Positions 32,481 through 43,194 are shown, numbered from the stretch's first letter. The stretch: 64,000 nucleotides of DNA from Flavobacterium sp. NG2 (GCF_034119845.1 NZ_CP139420.1:1404001-1468000), one strand, 5' to 3'. Notes: generated by a model not told the origin, from the letters alone. Translations and numbers: made by a program.

Positions 32481-34474
32481 AGGATAAAAACATATCGTAT
32501 AGAATGTACCTAGTGGCTTTTGTTATCTTTTTGATGGCAGTAGCTATTGCTGTAAAATTAACCAATATTCAATGGGTTGAAGGGGAGTATTATAGAGATT
32601 TAGCCAAAGAAAGAACGGTTCGAAATTTTGTGATTCCTGCTAATAAAGGAAATATTTATTCAGCCGATGGGAGTTTACTAGCGACTTCAATTCCTAATTA
32701 TGAAATACGTTTTGATGCCTTGGCTCCAAAAGCCGAAGTGTTTGAAAAGAATGTTGCTGCTCTTTCGGATTCATTGGCAACGGTCTTAGGAAAGCCAAGT
32801 GGTTATTTTCAAAATGAACTTCGTAGAGCGAGAGCAACTAATAATCGCTATTATTTAATCTGTAGAGATTTAAGTTATACCGACTACATAAAAATAAAAA
32901 AATTCCCTCTATTCAAGTTAGGTGCTTATAAAGGTGGAATTATTGTAGAGCAAAAAACAGTTAGAGAACATCCAATTGGCAAAATTGCAGAGCGTACCAT
33001 TGGTTATGAAAGAAAGACAGGTGAAAACACCTATGATGGTAAAGGAATTGAGTGGGCGTATCGTGATTATCTTAATGGTAAGGATGGGAAGATTTTAAAA
33101 CAAAAGATTGCCAAAGGCCAATGGAAACCAATTCGTGATTTGAATGAAGTGGATCCACAAGATGGTTATGATGTGATATCGACTATCGATGTGTATATTC
33201 AGGATATCGCACACCATGCATTGTTAAAACAGTTGCAAGAATTTGAGGCTGATCACGGTTGCGTGGTAGTTATGGAAACGCAAACAGGTGCTGTAAGAGC
33301 AATTTCAAATTTGGGAAGAGCAAATGATGGAACTTATTATGAAACAACCAATTATGCTGTAGCGGAGTCACATGAGCCTGGCTCGACTTTTAAATTAGTG
33401 GATTTGATGGCTTTATTAGAAGACAAAGTAGCTGATACAAGTACCGTTTATGATAGTAAAGGTGGTGAAATTAGGTATTCAGGAAAAGCAGTTAGAGATT
33501 CGCATAAAGGAGGTTACGGGAAAATTTCTTTGGCTAGAGGATTTGAATTGTCTTCGAATACGGTGATGGTACAAGCGGTTTACAATGCTTATAAAGACAA
33601 TCCATCACGATTTGTAAATCATGTGAATTCATACGGTTTGAATAAGAGGTTAAACATGGATTTCAAAGGAGAAGGAAGACCTTATATTCCACAACCTTCG
33701 GATAAAAGATGGTCAAATATTTCGTTGCCTTGGATGGCATTTGGTTATGGGGTTTCGGTTACACCGATGCAAACATTGACTTATTATAATGCAGTTGCAA
33801 ATAATGGTGTGATGGTAAAACCACATTTTGTTTCAGAAATTAAAGAGTGGAACAAAACCATCAAAAAAATTGAAACTGAGGTAATCAATCTTAAAATCTG
33901 TTCGCAAGAAACGATTTTGAAACTGAAAGAAGTTCTGAAAAATGTGGTAAAAAAAGGAACAGGTTCGAAGTTGTATTCCAAAGAGTTTTCGATGGCGGGT
34001 AAGACAGGAACAGCACAAGTAAATTATAGTAAAGATGGTGGAGCAGGTAAATATTATGCCTCTTCGTTTGTTGGTTTTTTCCCAGCAGATCATCCTAAGT
34101 ATTCGTGTATTGTAGTGGTCCATAAACCAAGTACAGTAAACAATAATTACTATGGAGCAGATGTTGCTGGTCCAGTTTTCAAAAGAATAGCTCAAAAGAT
34201 TTTTACTGATGTTCCTTCGACAAACGAAATTAAAAACGTCAATAGAAAGATAGAAAAACAAGAAAAAAGTTATCATAATTACTTTGCTAGTCTGCAAAGA
34301 CCACAGCATCAGGTTCCAAATGTAAAAGGAATGCCAGGAATGGATGCTATTGCTTTGTTAGAGAATTTAGGATTAAGAGTGCAAGCAAAAGGCTTGGGTA
34401 AAGTAAAAACTCAATCGCTACAGGCGGGACAAAATTTAATTAAGAACACAACTATAACACTAGAATTACTGTGA
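32471..34474 (+). CDS. ftsI: Division-specific penicillin-binding protein with PASTA domain
   Basis: A 667-residue class B transpeptidase of the septal wall. Membrane anchor at about 12-28 (YLVAFVIFLMAVAIAVKL), dimerisation domain, then the active-site motifs SxxK (EPGSTFKLVDL, near residue 303), SxN (LSSNTVMVQA near 360) and KTG (MAGKTGTAQVNY near 508). A single PASTA domain closes the protein (VPNVKGMPGMDAIALLENLGL from about 615), a feature of the Bacteroidota form. Overlaps on both sides (10 bases with ftsL; stop shared with the murE GTG start) show tight coupling. Confidence 0.94.
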   Translation: MAVEDKNISYRMYLVAFVIFLMAVAIAVKLTNIQWVEGEYYRDLAKERTVRNFVIPANKGNIYSADGSLLATSIPNYEIRFDALAPKAEVFEKNVAALSDSLATVLGKPSGYFQNELRRARATNNRYYLICRDLSYTDYIKIKKFPLFKLGAYKGGIIVEQKTVREHPIGKIAERTIGYERKTGENTYDGKGIEWAYRDYLNGKDGKILKQKIAKGQWKPIRDLNEVDPQDGYDVISTIDVYIQDIAHHALLKQLQEFEADHGCVVVMETQTGAVRAISNLGRANDGTYYETTNYAVAESHEPGSTFKLVDLMALLEDKVADTSTVYDSKGGEIRYSGKAVRDSHKGGYGKISLARGFELSSNTVMVQAVYNAYKDNPSRFVNHVNSYGLNKRLNMDFKGEGRPYIPQPSDKRWSNISLPWMAFGYGVSVTPMQTLTYYNAVANNGVMVKPHFVSEIKEWNKTIKKIETEVINLKICSQETILKLKEVLKNVVKKGTGSKLYSKEFSMAGKTGTAQVNYSKDGGAGKYYASSFVGFFPADHPKYSCIVVVHKPSTVNNNYYGADVAGPVFKRIAQKIFTDVPSTNEIKNVNRKIEKQEKSYHNYFASLQRPQHQVPNVKGMPGMDAIALLENLGLRVQAKGLGKVKTQSLQAGQNLIKNTTITLELL

Positions 34475-35934
34475 TTGTATTAAAAGACATATTATATAAA
34501 GTGGCTATTGAATCTTTAAAAGGTTCAACTGATGTTGCGATAAATAAATTGGAGTTTGATTCAAGAAAAATCGAAACCAATGACATTTTTATTGCCATTC
34601 GCGGTACGATTTCAGATGGTCATGATTATATTCAAAAAGCGATTGCTTTAGGTGCCGTTGCTATTGTTTGTGATACTTTACCCGAAAAGTTAGAGGCTGG
34701 AATAACCTATGTGCAGGTAATTGACACCAATAAAGCATTAGCCTTTATGGCAGCGAATTTCTTTGAAAACCCATCGAAAGACATAAAATTAGTTGGAATT
34801 ACAGGTACGAACGGGAAGACAACTATTGCTTCTTTATTATTTCAATTATTTAAAAAAGCAGGGTTTAAAGTTGGTTTGATTTCGACTGTCAAAATTATGG
34901 TGGACGAAATCGAATACAAAGCCACACATACTACACCAGATTCGATTACAATCAATCATTATTTGGCTGAGATGAAAGAGGCGGGTGTGGACTATTGCTT
35001 TATGGAAGTGAGTTCGCATGGTATTCACCAAAAAAGAACGGAAGCTTTACATTTTACAGGAGGGATTTTTACCAATTTGTCACATGATCATTTGGATTAT
35101 CACGCCACATTTTCAGAATACAGAGATGTAAAAAAATCATTTTTTGATAACCTTCCTAAAACGGCTTTTTCAATCACGAATATTGATGATAAGAATGGTC
35201 CTGTAATGTTGCAAAATACAGTTTCTAAAAAAATCACTTATGCTTTAAAATCATATGCTGATTATAGAGCGCAAATTTTAGAAAACCAATTGTCGGGATT
35301 GTTGCTGAAAATCAATGATAACGAAGTTTGGGTAAAACTGATAGGAACTTTTAACGCTTATAATCTTTTAGCTATTTATGCTGCAGCAATCGAGTTGGGA
35401 ATGGATAGTCTAGAAGCGCTTCGATTATTGTCGGATTTAGAAAGTGTTTCGGGTCGTTTCCAATTTATTGTATCTGAGACTAATATTACTGCGATTGTAG
35501 ATTACGCTCATACTCCTGATGCTCTCGAAAACGTGTTGAAAACTATCAACGATATTCGAACTAAAAATGAACAATTGATTACAGTTGTAGGCTGTGGAGG
35601 AAATCGTGATAAAACGAAACGTCCTATAATGGCACGAATTGCTTCGGAATTGAGTACTCAAGTGATTCTGACTTCAGATAATCCAAGAAATGAAGATCCA
35701 GAAGAGATAATTAGTGAAATGGAACAAGGTGTTGAAGCTCAAAATTATAAAAAAGTGCTTTCAGTAACTGATAGAAAGCAGGCTATAAAAATAGCTTGTC
35801 AATTGGCTCGTCCTAATGATATTATTCTCATTGCTGGAAAAGGTCATGAGACGTACCAAGAGGTCAATGGTGTTCGCCATCATTTTGACGACATGGAAAC
35901 CGTGAAAGAATTATTGGAGTTGCTAAATAAATAA
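34471..35934 (+). CDS. murE: UDP-MurNAc-L-Ala-D-Glu:meso-DAP ligase
   Basis: A 487-residue Mur ligase adding the third amino acid to the peptidoglycan stem. ATP site GITGTNGKTTIASL near residue 109, the family lysine and histidine regions (MEVSSHGIHQKR), IVDYAHTPDALENVL near 345, and DNPRNEDPEEI near 410. DNPR is the meso-diaminopimelate-specific motif, so this wall is of the usual DAP type. The start is GTG at 34471 overlapping the ftsI stop codon (GTGA). A 109-base gap with a hairpin separates it from mraY. Confidence 0.95.
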   Translation: MIVLKDILYKVAIESLKGSTDVAINKLEFDSRKIETNDIFIAIRGTISDGHDYIQKAIALGAVAIVCDTLPEKLEAGITYVQVIDTNKALAFMAANFFENPSKDIKLVGITGTNGKTTIASLLFQLFKKAGFKVGLISTVKIMVDEIEYKATHTTPDSITINHYLAEMKEAGVDYCFMEVSSHGIHQKRTEALHFTGGIFTNLSHDHLDYHATFSEYRDVKKSFFDNLPKTAFSITNIDDKNGPVMLQNTVSKKITYALKSYADYRAQILENQLSGLLLKINDNEVWVKLIGTFNAYNLLAIYAAAIELGMDSLEALRLLSDLESVSGRFQFIVSETNITAIVDYAHTPDALENVLKTINDIRTKNEQLITVVGCGGNRDKTKRPIMARIASELSTQVILTSDNPRNEDPEEIISEMEQGVEAQNYKKVLSVTDRKQAIKIACQLARPNDIILIAGKGHETYQEVNGVRHHFDDMETVKELLELLNK

Positions 35935-35949
35935 TTTTTTCACTTTGTC

Positions 35950-35990
35950 AATTCTCAAATTCCAATTTGCGAGTTTGGAATATAAGAATT
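35950..35990. repeat. AATTCT / ATTCCAA inverted repeat, murE-mraY gap
   Basis: AATTCTCAAATTCCAA pairs imperfectly with TTTGGAATATAAGAATT. There is no T run, so read-through into mraY is expected. Similar AATTCC-type hairpins occur before ftsW and after yqeY. Confidence 0.5.
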
Positions 35991-36043
35991 AAAAATATAG
36001 GAATTTCTAACTAATTGGATTTTGAAATTTAAAAAGAAAATAT

Positions 36044-37273
36044 ATGTTATACTATTTATTTGAATATTTAAACAAAACACTAGACGTTTCTGGAACGGGA
36101 GTATTTCAATACATCACATTCAGGTCTGGTTTGGCTTTTATAGTCTCTCTTTTACTGTCTACTATTTATGGTAAACGAGTGATTCTTTTTCTACAAAAAC
36201 AACAAGTAGGCGAAACAGTTCGTGAGCTTGGATTGGCGGGGCAAAATGAAAAAGCTGGAACACCTACCATGGGGGGATTGATTATTATTTTTGCAACCTT
36301 GATTCCAGTGCTCTTGTTTGCCAAATTGCATAACATTTATATTGTAATATTGATTGTCACAACATTGTGGATGGGAACTATTGGCTTTATAGATGATTAT
36401 ATCAAGATATTCAAAAAAGATAAAGAAGGGTTAAAAGGTATTTTTAAGGTTTTTGGACAAGTTGGTTTAGGATTGATTGTGGGTTATGTGTTATACTTCA
36501 GTCCAGATGTTGTGGTGCGAACAGATACCAGCAAAAGAGATGTTTTTAAAGTACCAACTGAAAATATAATATATCCTGCTCCAGTAGAAGAAAAATCTAC
36601 GGCAACCACCATTCCGTTCTTTAAAAACAACGAATTTGACTATGCTGAAATTTTAGCTTGGACAGGTGAAGGCTATGAAAAATGGGCTTGGTTAGTATTT
36701 ATACCAGTAGTTATTTTTATTATTACTGCTGTTTCTAATGGTGCAAATCTAACGGATGGTATTGACGGACTAGCCGCAGGGACATCAGCTATTTCGGTAC
36801 TTGCACTGGGTATTTTCACCTTCCTTTCGGGTAATATCATTTTTTCGAATTATCTCAATATTATGTACATCCCAAATTCGGGAGAGATGACAGTGTTCAT
36901 TTCGGCATTTGTTGGGGCATTGATTGGGTTTCTTTGGTATAATTCCTATCCCGCTTCGGTATTTATGGGGGATACAGGAAGTTTAACCATTGGAGGAATC
37001 ATTGCGGTCTTGGCTATAGCCGTAAGAAAAGAGATGTTGATTCCTTTATTATGTGGGATTTTCTTAGTCGAAAACTTATCGGTGGTATTGCAGGTGAGTT
37101 ATTTTAAATATACCAAAAAACGTTTTGGCGAAGGCCAAAGAATATTCTTGATGTCACCTTTACATCATCATTATCAAAAGAAGGGGTATCATGAAAGTAA
37201 GATAGTTACCCGATTTTGGATTGTTGCTATTTTGCTCGCCATTTTATCTATTGTGACACTAAAATTGAGATAA
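36044..37273 (+). CDS. mraY: Phospho-MurNAc-pentapeptide translocase
   Basis: A 409-residue inner-membrane enzyme making lipid I on undecaprenyl phosphate. Family signatures: [11 protein letters not shown] near residue 75, the acidic [18 protein letters not shown] near 118, [15 protein letters not shown] near 235, and the C-terminal [19 protein letters not shown] near 372. There are about ten hydrophobic helices. A hydrophilic insertion of about 50 residues around 165-215 ([17 protein letters not shown]) is longer than in E. coli and typical for Bacteroidota. murD begins two bases after its stop. Confidence 0.95.
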   Translation: MLYYLFEYLNKTLDVSGTGVFQYITFRSGLAFIVSLLLSTIYGKRVILFLQKQQVGETVRELGLAGQNEKAGTPTMGGLIIIFATLIPVLLFAKLHNIYIVILIVTTLWMGTIGFIDDYIKIFKKDKEGLKGIFKVFGQVGLGLIVGYVLYFSPDVVVRTDTSKRDVFKVPTENIIYPAPVEEKSTATTIPFFKNNEFDYAEILAWTGEGYEKWAWLVFIPVVIFIITAVSNGANLTDGIDGLAAGTSAISVLALGIFTFLSGNIIFSNYLNIMYIPNSGEMTVFISAFVGALIGFLWYNSYPASVFMGDTGSLTIGGIIAVLAIAVRKEMLIPLLCGIFLVENLSVVLQVSYFKYTKKRFGEGQRIFLMSPLHHHYQKKGYHESKIVTRFWIVAILLAILSIVTLKLR

Positions 37274-37274
37274 G

Positions 37275-38606
37275 ATGAGACTAGTGGTATTAGGAGGAGG
37301 AGAAAGCGGTGTAGGTACTGCTATCCTAGGAAAGAAAAAAGGATATGATGTTTTTGTATCTGATTTTGGAAAGATAAAAGATAAATACAAACAAGTTCTT
37401 ATAGATAATGAAATAGGCTGGGAAGAAGAACAGCATACCGAGGATTTGGTTCTCAATGCCGATGTTGTGATGAAAAGCCCAGGAATTCCAGACAAAGCTT
37501 CGATTATCAAAAAGTTGGTAGCTAAAGGTGTTTCAGTTATTTCTGAAATTGAGTTTTCAGCACAATTTACCAATGCTGTTACCATTGGGATAACAGGAAG
37601 TAACGGAAAAACAACCACAACCATGTTGACCTATCACTTGCTAAAATCAGCTGGATTGAATGTGGGTTTAGGAGGGAATATTGGAAAAAGTTTTGCTTGG
37701 CAAGTGGCTGATGAAAATTATGATTCTTATGTTCTAGAGTTAAGTAGTTTTCAACTTGATGGGATAGTTAATTACAAGCCACATATTGCGATAATAACAA
37801 ATATAAGTCCGGATCATTTGGATCGATACGATTATAAATATGAAAATTATATTGAAGCTAAGTTTCGGATTACGATGAATCAAACGGAAGATGATTATTT
37901 GATTTACGATGCCGATGATGAGGCAATAACAAACTGGTTAAAGACTAATAAAACAAAAGCAAAACTAATTCCTTTTTCGTTGACGCAAACATTCAGTGAA
38001 GGAGCCTTTATACAAAATAACATTATGGAAGTAACAATCAACCAAGACGAATTTAAAATGGAAACAGAAACTATTGCTTTAGAAGGAAAGCATAATATGA
38101 AAAATGCAATGGCAGCAACTTCTGTAGCTAAATTGATGCAAATTAGAAAAGCAACAATTCGTGAGAGTTTATCTAATTTTCAAGGGGTAGAACACCGTTT
38201 GGAAAAAGTGTTGAAAATTCAAAATGTACAATATATTAATGACTCTAAAGCAACAAATGTAAATGCTACTTTTTTTGCTTTAGATAGTATGAATACACCA
38301 ACAGTTTGGATTGTTGGAGGTGTTGATAAAGGGAATGATTATAACGAATTGATGTCGTTAGTTCGTGAAAAAGTAAAAGCAATTGTTTGTCTTGGTGTTG
38401 ATAATAGAAAAATTATAGATGCTTTTGGAAATGTTGTTGATGTGATGGTCGAAGTGCACAATATGCGCGAGGCGGTTATCATGGCGCAACGATTAACAGA
38501 AAAAGGGGATTCAGTTTTGCTATCGCCTGCTTGTGCTAGTTTTGATTTATTCGAAAATTACGAAGATAGAGGGAATCAATTCAAGCAAGCCGTTCAGAAT
38601 TTATAA
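37275..38606 (+). CDS. murD: UDP-MurNAc-L-alanine:D-glutamate ligase
   Basis: A 443-residue Mur ligase adding D-glutamate. N-terminal Rossmann-like nucleotide domain (VVLGGGESGVGTAIL), ATP loop GITGSNGKTTTTML near residue 103, LELSSFQLDGI near 155, NDSKATNVNATFFAL near 325, and the C-terminal LLSPACASFDLFENYEDRGNQF that is diagnostic for MurD. It follows mraY directly; a 71-base gap with a hairpin separates it from ftsW. Confidence 0.95.
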   Translation: MRLVVLGGGESGVGTAILGKKKGYDVFVSDFGKIKDKYKQVLIDNEIGWEEEQHTEDLVLNADVVMKSPGIPDKASIIKKLVAKGVSVISEIEFSAQFTNAVTIGITGSNGKTTTTMLTYHLLKSAGLNVGLGGNIGKSFAWQVADENYDSYVLELSSFQLDGIVNYKPHIAIITNISPDHLDRYDYKYENYIEAKFRITMNQTEDDYLIYDADDEAITNWLKTNKTKAKLIPFSLTQTFSEGAFIQNNIMEVTINQDEFKMETETIALEGKHNMKNAMAATSVAKLMQIRKATIRESLSNFQGVEHRLEKVLKIQNVQYINDSKATNVNATFFALDSMNTPTVWIVGGVDKGNDYNELMSLVREKVKAIVCLGVDNRKIIDAFGNVVDVMVEVHNMREAVIMAQRLTEKGDSVLLSPACASFDLFENYEDRGNQFKQAVQNL

Positions 38607-38617
38607 TAAAATCAAGG

Positions 38618-38657
38618 TTTAGGAATTAGGATTTTAATGTAAATTCTAATTCTTAAA
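38618..38657. repeat. Inverted repeat in the murD-ftsW gap
   Basis: TTTAGGAATTAGGATTT pairs with AAATTCTAATTCTTAAA (two mismatches) around the loop TAATGT. There is no T run; a further ATCCTAAATAAC follows just before ftsW. Confidence 0.5.
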
Positions 38658-38677
38658 TACCAAATCCTAAATAACAA

Positions 38678-39970
38678 ATGAAAAACTTAGTAAACAATTT
38701 AAAGGGAGATAAAGGAATTTGGTCCTTTGTGGCTTTATTGGCTTTGTTTTCGTTTATGCCTGTTTTTAGTGCTAGTAGTAATTTGGCTTACCTAGGTCAT
38801 GGTACTGGGAATACTTTGGGATACTTGATTAAACATTTTTTTCATGTATGTATTGGTTTTGGAATTATTTATGGTGTTCATAAAATTCCTTACCATTATT
38901 TTAGGGGAATGTCAAGAATTGGCTTGCCTATTGTATGGCTGTTATTATTGTATACCTTAGTCAAAGGGACAGTTATTGCAGGAGCAAATGCAAGTCGATG
39001 GATACAAATTCCGTTTGTTGGGATTACCTTTCAGACCTCTACAGTGGCAGCCCTTGTATTGTTTATATATGTAGCGCGCTACTTGTCAAAAACCAGAGAA
39101 GAACCAATTGATTTTGTTAGTTCGTTGAAGGAGTTGTGGGTTCCAGTGTTTATTACATTGATGTTTATACTTCCTGCCAATTTCTCAACAACAGCATTGA
39201 TTTTTTCAATGGTTGTCATGTTGGTTTTTGTGGGGAAATATCCTTTGAAGTATTTGATGTATGTCATCGGTTCAGGTGTTGTTTTCTTATTGTTTTTTGT
39301 GCTTTTAGCAAAAGCTTTTCCAGATTCTAGATTCTTTAGTCGTGTGAATACATGGGAAAGTCGAATAGAAAATTTTACCACAGATAAACCAGATGAAGAT
39401 GATTATCAAATAGAAAAAGCGAAAATCGCAATTGCTTCGGGTAAAATTTACGGCTTAGGACCTGGAAAAAGTGTGCAGAAAAATTTCTTACCACAATCAT
39501 CCTCCGATTTTATTTATGCGATTATTGTCGAAGAATATGGACTTGTGGGAGGTTTTGGAGTTTTAATTTTGTATTTGTTATTGCTTTTTCGATTTGTTGT
39601 AGCTTCTCATAAAGCGAATACCTTATTTGGAAAATTAGTGGTGATAGGACTTGGTTTTCCAATGATTTTTCAAGCAATGATTAATATGGCGGTAGCTGTC
39701 GAATTATTGCCGGTAACGGGGCAAACCTTGCCGTTGATTAGTAGTGGAGGAAGCTCCATATGGATGACTTGTTTTTCGTTGGGGATTATTATTAATGTTA
39801 CCAAGAAAGAAGAAGAAATTGAAGAAGAACAAAAAGAAGCGGCTAAACGTGAAGAAGCTTTGCAAAAATTAATAGATGCACAACTCTTGGCTGATGAAGA
39901 ATCAGTTGTAGGTGATTATTCAATTGAAGATAAATCTTCAAATCCGATGGATGCTGTAGCAAATAAATAA
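38678..39970 (+). CDS. ftsW: SEDS family glycosyltransferase FtsW
   Basis: A 430-residue multi-pass membrane protein of the shape, elongation, division and sporulation family; with FtsI it polymerises septal peptidoglycan. About ten membrane helices; family signatures include GANASRWIQIPFVGITFQTS near residue 103, the large periplasmic loop with FFSRVNTWESRIENF, YGLGPGKSVQKNFLPQSSSDFIYAIIVEEYG near 255, and LPLISSGGSSIWMT near 350. The cytoplasmic C-terminus (from about 375) is a highly charged helix rich in Glu and Lys. murG starts 21 bases downstream. Confidence 0.94.
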   Translation: MKNLVNNLKGDKGIWSFVALLALFSFMPVFSASSNLAYLGHGTGNTLGYLIKHFFHVCIGFGIIYGVHKIPYHYFRGMSRIGLPIVWLLLLYTLVKGTVIAGANASRWIQIPFVGITFQTSTVAALVLFIYVARYLSKTREEPIDFVSSLKELWVPVFITLMFILPANFSTTALIFSMVVMLVFVGKYPLKYLMYVIGSGVVFLLFFVLLAKAFPDSRFFSRVNTWESRIENFTTDKPDEDDYQIEKAKIAIASGKIYGLGPGKSVQKNFLPQSSSDFIYAIIVEEYGLVGGFGVLILYLLLLFRFVVASHKANTLFGKLVVIGLGFPMIFQAMINMAVAVELLPVTGQTLPLISSGGSSIWMTCFSLGIIINVTKKEEEIEEEQKEAAKREEALQKLIDAQLLADEESVVGDYSIEDKSSNPMDAVANK

Positions 39971-39990
39971 TTAATTAAATTTTCGATACA

Positions 39991-41079
39991 ATGAAACCTT
40001 ATAAATTCATTTTAAGTGGTGGTGGAACTGGAGGGCATATTTATCCTGCCATTGCTATTGCCAATGAATTAAAAGCCCGTTTCCCTGACGCAGAATTCCT
40101 TTTTGTAGGTGCTCAGGATAAGATGGAGATGCAAAAAGTCCCGCAAGCAGGTTATGCTATAAAAGGGTTGTGGATTGCAGGTTTACAGAGAAAATTAACC
40201 TTGCAAAATGCTTTGTTTCCAATTAAGGTGGTAGATAGTCTATGGAAATCTAGGAAGATTATAAAACAATTTAAGCCTGATGTAGTAATAGGTACTGGTG
40301 GTTTTGCTAGTGGTCCGTTATTGCAGGCAGCTAATATGTTGGGGATTCCAACAGTGATTCAGGAGCAAAATTCATTTCCTGGTATTACAAATAAATTATT
40401 GAGTAAAAAAGCTCATGCTATTTGTGTGGCTTATGAAAATTTAGAAAGTTTTTTTCCAAAAGAAAAAATGATCCTTACTGGAAATCCAGTGCGTCAAGAT
40501 TTAATTGATATTGCTAGTAAACGTGAAGAGGCCTTTTTCCATTTTAATCTAGACCCTAATAAAAAAACATTATTGGTTCTTGGTGGGAGTTTAGGAGCTC
40601 GTAGAGTTAATCAATTGATAGAGAAGGAACTTGATAATTTCGGTGCTCTTAATGTACAAGTCCTATGGCAATGTGGTAAACTTTATTATGAGGATTACAA
40701 AAAGTACAATTCAAAGAATGTACAAGTTGTTTCGTTTATTGAAAGAATGGACTTGGTTTATGCCGCTGCAGATGTGATTATTTCGAGAGCGGGAGCTTCC
40801 TCGGTTTCAGAGTTGTGTATTGTGGGGAAACCAGTGATTTTTATCCCTTCTCCAAATGTTGCCGAAGATCATCAAACAAAAAATGCTAGAGCAATAGTTG
40901 ATAAAAAAGGAGCTTTGTTATTGAAAGAACATGAACTTGATGAATTGTTTCGAGTGGTTTTTGAAGCTTTATTAAAAGACGAGGGTAAACAAGCTCAGTT
41001 AAGTGAGAATATAAAAGAATTAGCGCTGCCTGAAGCAACGAAACAGATTGCGGATGTCATAGTGAAATTAATAAAGTAG
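39991..41079 (+). CDS. murG: Lipid II synthase (GlcNAc transferase)
   Basis: A 362-residue peripheral membrane glycosyltransferase (GT28) that adds GlcNAc to lipid I. N-terminal glycine loop [28 protein letters not shown] near residue 102, second glycine-rich loop [15 protein letters not shown] near 195, donor-binding [19 protein letters not shown] near 265, and [14 protein letters not shown] near 290. The length suits the family. A 53-base gap leads to murC. Confidence 0.95.
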   Translation: MKPYKFILSGGGTGGHIYPAIAIANELKARFPDAEFLFVGAQDKMEMQKVPQAGYAIKGLWIAGLQRKLTLQNALFPIKVVDSLWKSRKIIKQFKPDVVIGTGGFASGPLLQAANMLGIPTVIQEQNSFPGITNKLLSKKAHAICVAYENLESFFPKEKMILTGNPVRQDLIDIASKREEAFFHFNLDPNKKTLLVLGGSLGARRVNQLIEKELDNFGALNVQVLWQCGKLYYEDYKKYNSKNVQVVSFIERMDLVYAAADVIISRAGASSVSELCIVGKPVIFIPSPNVAEDHQTKNARAIVDKKGALLLKEHELDELFRVVFEALLKDEGKQAQLSENIKELALPEATKQIADVIVKLIK

Positions 41080-41132
41080 TAATACTTAAAACTTTGTTTC
41101 TTAGCCGCTTTGTGGCATAATAATATAAAAAA

Positions 41133-42485
41133 ATGAATTTAAATCAAATACAAAACGTCTTTTTCATTGGTGTCGGAGGTATCGGAATGAGTGCTTTGGC
41201 TCGTTATTTTAAAAATATCGGTAAGAACGTATCTGGATATGATAAAACACCAACTTTGCTAACTTCTGAGTTGATTGAAAATGGGATTTCAATACATTTT
41301 GAAGATAGAATTGATTTGATTCCTGAGGACTATTTTGTCGAAAACACATTGGTTATCATAACGCCGGCTGTTCCAAAAGCGCATTCACAATGGAATTACT
41401 TTTTGGAGCGCAATTATCATGTTAGAAAAAGAGCTGAAGTTTTAGGGATAATTACTAAAGATACTTTTTGTTTTGCTGTTGCAGGAACCCATGGTAAAAC
41501 GACAACTTCAAGTATTTTAGGTCATATTTTATATGAAACAGGGGCTGATGTTACCGCTTTTATTGGAGGTATTGTCGAAAATTACAATTCTAACTTAATT
41601 GGTAGTGGAAAAACGGTAACTGTTGTAGAAGCTGATGAATTTGATCGTTCGTTCTTGCACTTGCATCCTAATATCGCATGTGTGACTTCCATGGATGCGG
41701 ATCATTTAGATATTTATGGCACAAGTGATGAAATTGAAAAATCATTTGTGGAGTTTGCTGATAAAATTGAAGACACAAAAAATCTAATTGTTACTAATGA
41801 ATTGCCGTTAAAAGGAATTACAGTAGCTGTTAATGAAGAAGCCGTATATTCTGCTTTTAATGTAAGAATCGAAAATAGTAGTTACGTATTTGATATAAAA
41901 ACACCTAAAGGGATTCTGAAAGATTTTCGTTTTAGATTACCTGGGAAACATAATTTAATGAATGCTTTAATGGCCGTTGCAATGGCTGATATTTACGGCA
42001 CCCCAACCGACAAAATTGCAATGGCCTTAGCTTCATTTAAAGGGATTCGTAGACGCTTTTCGTACCAAATTCAATCCGAAAAGTTAGTTTATATTGATGA
42101 TTATGCACATCATCCAACGGAGATAAATGCAGTGCACCAAGCGGTTAGGGAATTATATCCAGGAAAAAAAGTGTTGGCGGTATTTCAACCTCACTTATTT
42201 AGTAGAACAAATGATTTTGCAGATGATTTTGCAAAAAGTTTGTCAGCCTTTGATGAAATTCTTTTAATGGATATTTATCCAGCTCGTGAATTGCCAATGG
42301 AAGGTGTAACCTCAACTTGGTTGATGAGTAAAATGACTTCAGAGAATAAAAAATTGATTTCAAAAGAAGCATTAATACCGGCTATTTTGTCTTCTGATGC
42401 GCCAATAATTGTAACAATTGGTGCTGGTGATATTGGAGAATTAGTAGGAACCATAAAATCGGCATTAAATGAAAAAACTAATTAA
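41133..42485 (+). CDS. murC: UDP-MurNAc:L-alanine ligase
   Basis: A 450-residue Mur ligase catalysing the first stem-peptide step. N-terminal FIGVGGIGMSALARYFKNIG, ATP loop VAGTHGKTTTSSILG near residue 117, EADEFDRSFLHL near 170, DDYAHHPTEINAV near 325 and VFQPHLFSRT near 350 are all MurC signatures. The gene overlaps ftsQ by 17 bases in another frame. Neither murF nor ddl is found in this cluster, so those steps must be encoded elsewhere, as is usual in Bacteroidota. Confidence 0.95.
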   Translation: MNLNQIQNVFFIGVGGIGMSALARYFKNIGKNVSGYDKTPTLLTSELIENGISIHFEDRIDLIPEDYFVENTLVIITPAVPKAHSQWNYFLERNYHVRKRAEVLGIITKDTFCFAVAGTHGKTTTSSILGHILYETGADVTAFIGGIVENYNSNLIGSGKTVTVVEADEFDRSFLHLHPNIACVTSMDADHLDIYGTSDEIEKSFVEFADKIEDTKNLIVTNELPLKGITVAVNEEAVYSAFNVRIENSSYVFDIKTPKGILKDFRFRLPGKHNLMNALMAVAMADIYGTPTDKIAMALASFKGIRRRFSYQIQSEKLVYIDDYAHHPTEINAVHQAVRELYPGKKVLAVFQPHLFSRTNDFADDFAKSLSAFDEILLMDIYPARELPMEGVTSTWLMSKMTSENKKLISKEALIPAILSSDAPIIVTIGAGDIGELVGTIKSALNEKTN

Positions 42486-43194
42486 TTGGACAAATATTAG
42501 ATTGCTTCTTATTGTAGGAATTTTATTTTCGTTATTTTCCTTTACTTCAAACCGAAATAAAAGCCGAAAATTAAAAAAATCTGTAGTTGTTTTTGTAGGA
42601 GATAATCCTCTTTTTTTAAAAAGAGAAACGGTTAATAAATTGTTAATAGAAAATAATAGGAATGCTTCAAGCATTGAAAAAGATAAATTAGATTTGAATA
42701 AGCTAGAGAATGCACTAGATTCAAATGAAATGATTGAGAAATCAGATGTGTTTGTAAGTGTTGATGGTATTCTTAAAGCAGTGGTAAAGCAGAAGACTCC
42801 AATAGCAAGAGTTTTTGATGGTGATAGTTCTTTTTATATTGGGTATGAGGGGAGTAAAATGCCATTATCCGATAACTTTACAGCTAGAGTTCCACTTGTT
42901 TCGGGCAGGATTAATGAAAAAAACAGAGAGAAAATAGCTGATTTATTACGCATTATTTATGACGATGATTTTTTGAAAAAAAATATCATTTCGATTGAAA
43001 TTATGCCGAACGGAAGCTTAAAAATGCTCAATAGAGATTTTAATTATCAAATAAATTTTGGTAGTGTTATAAATGTTGAAGGGAAATTCAAAAATTATAA
43101 AGCTTTTTTTCAAAAAGCAATTTTGGATAGTTCCTTGTACAATTATAAGAAAATTGATCTCAGGTTTACACAACAAGTAGTTTGCACTAAATAA
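42469..43194 (+). CDS. ftsQ: Division protein FtsQ
   Basis: A 241-residue single-pass membrane protein of the divisome. Transmembrane helix at about 9-25 (IRLLLIVGILFSLFSF), a POTRA-like region (LKKSVVVFVGDNPLFLKRETVNKLL, then DLNKLENALDSNEMIEKSDVFVSVDGILKAVVKQKTPIARVF) and a beta domain to the end. Sequence identity in this family is low; the assignment rests on topology, the EKSDVFVSVDGIL-type POTRA ending and the place between murC and ftsA. Confidence 0.9.
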   Translation: MKKLINWTNIRLLLIVGILFSLFSFTSNRNKSRKLKKSVVVFVGDNPLFLKRETVNKLLIENNRNASSIEKDKLDLNKLENALDSNEMIEKSDVFVSVDGILKAVVKQKTPIARVFDGDSSFYIGYEGSKMPLSDNFTARVPLVSGRINEKNREKIADLLRIIYDDDFLKKNIISIEIMPNGSLKMLNRDFNYQINFGSVINVEGKFKNYKAFFQKAILDSSLYNYKKIDLRFTQQVVCTK

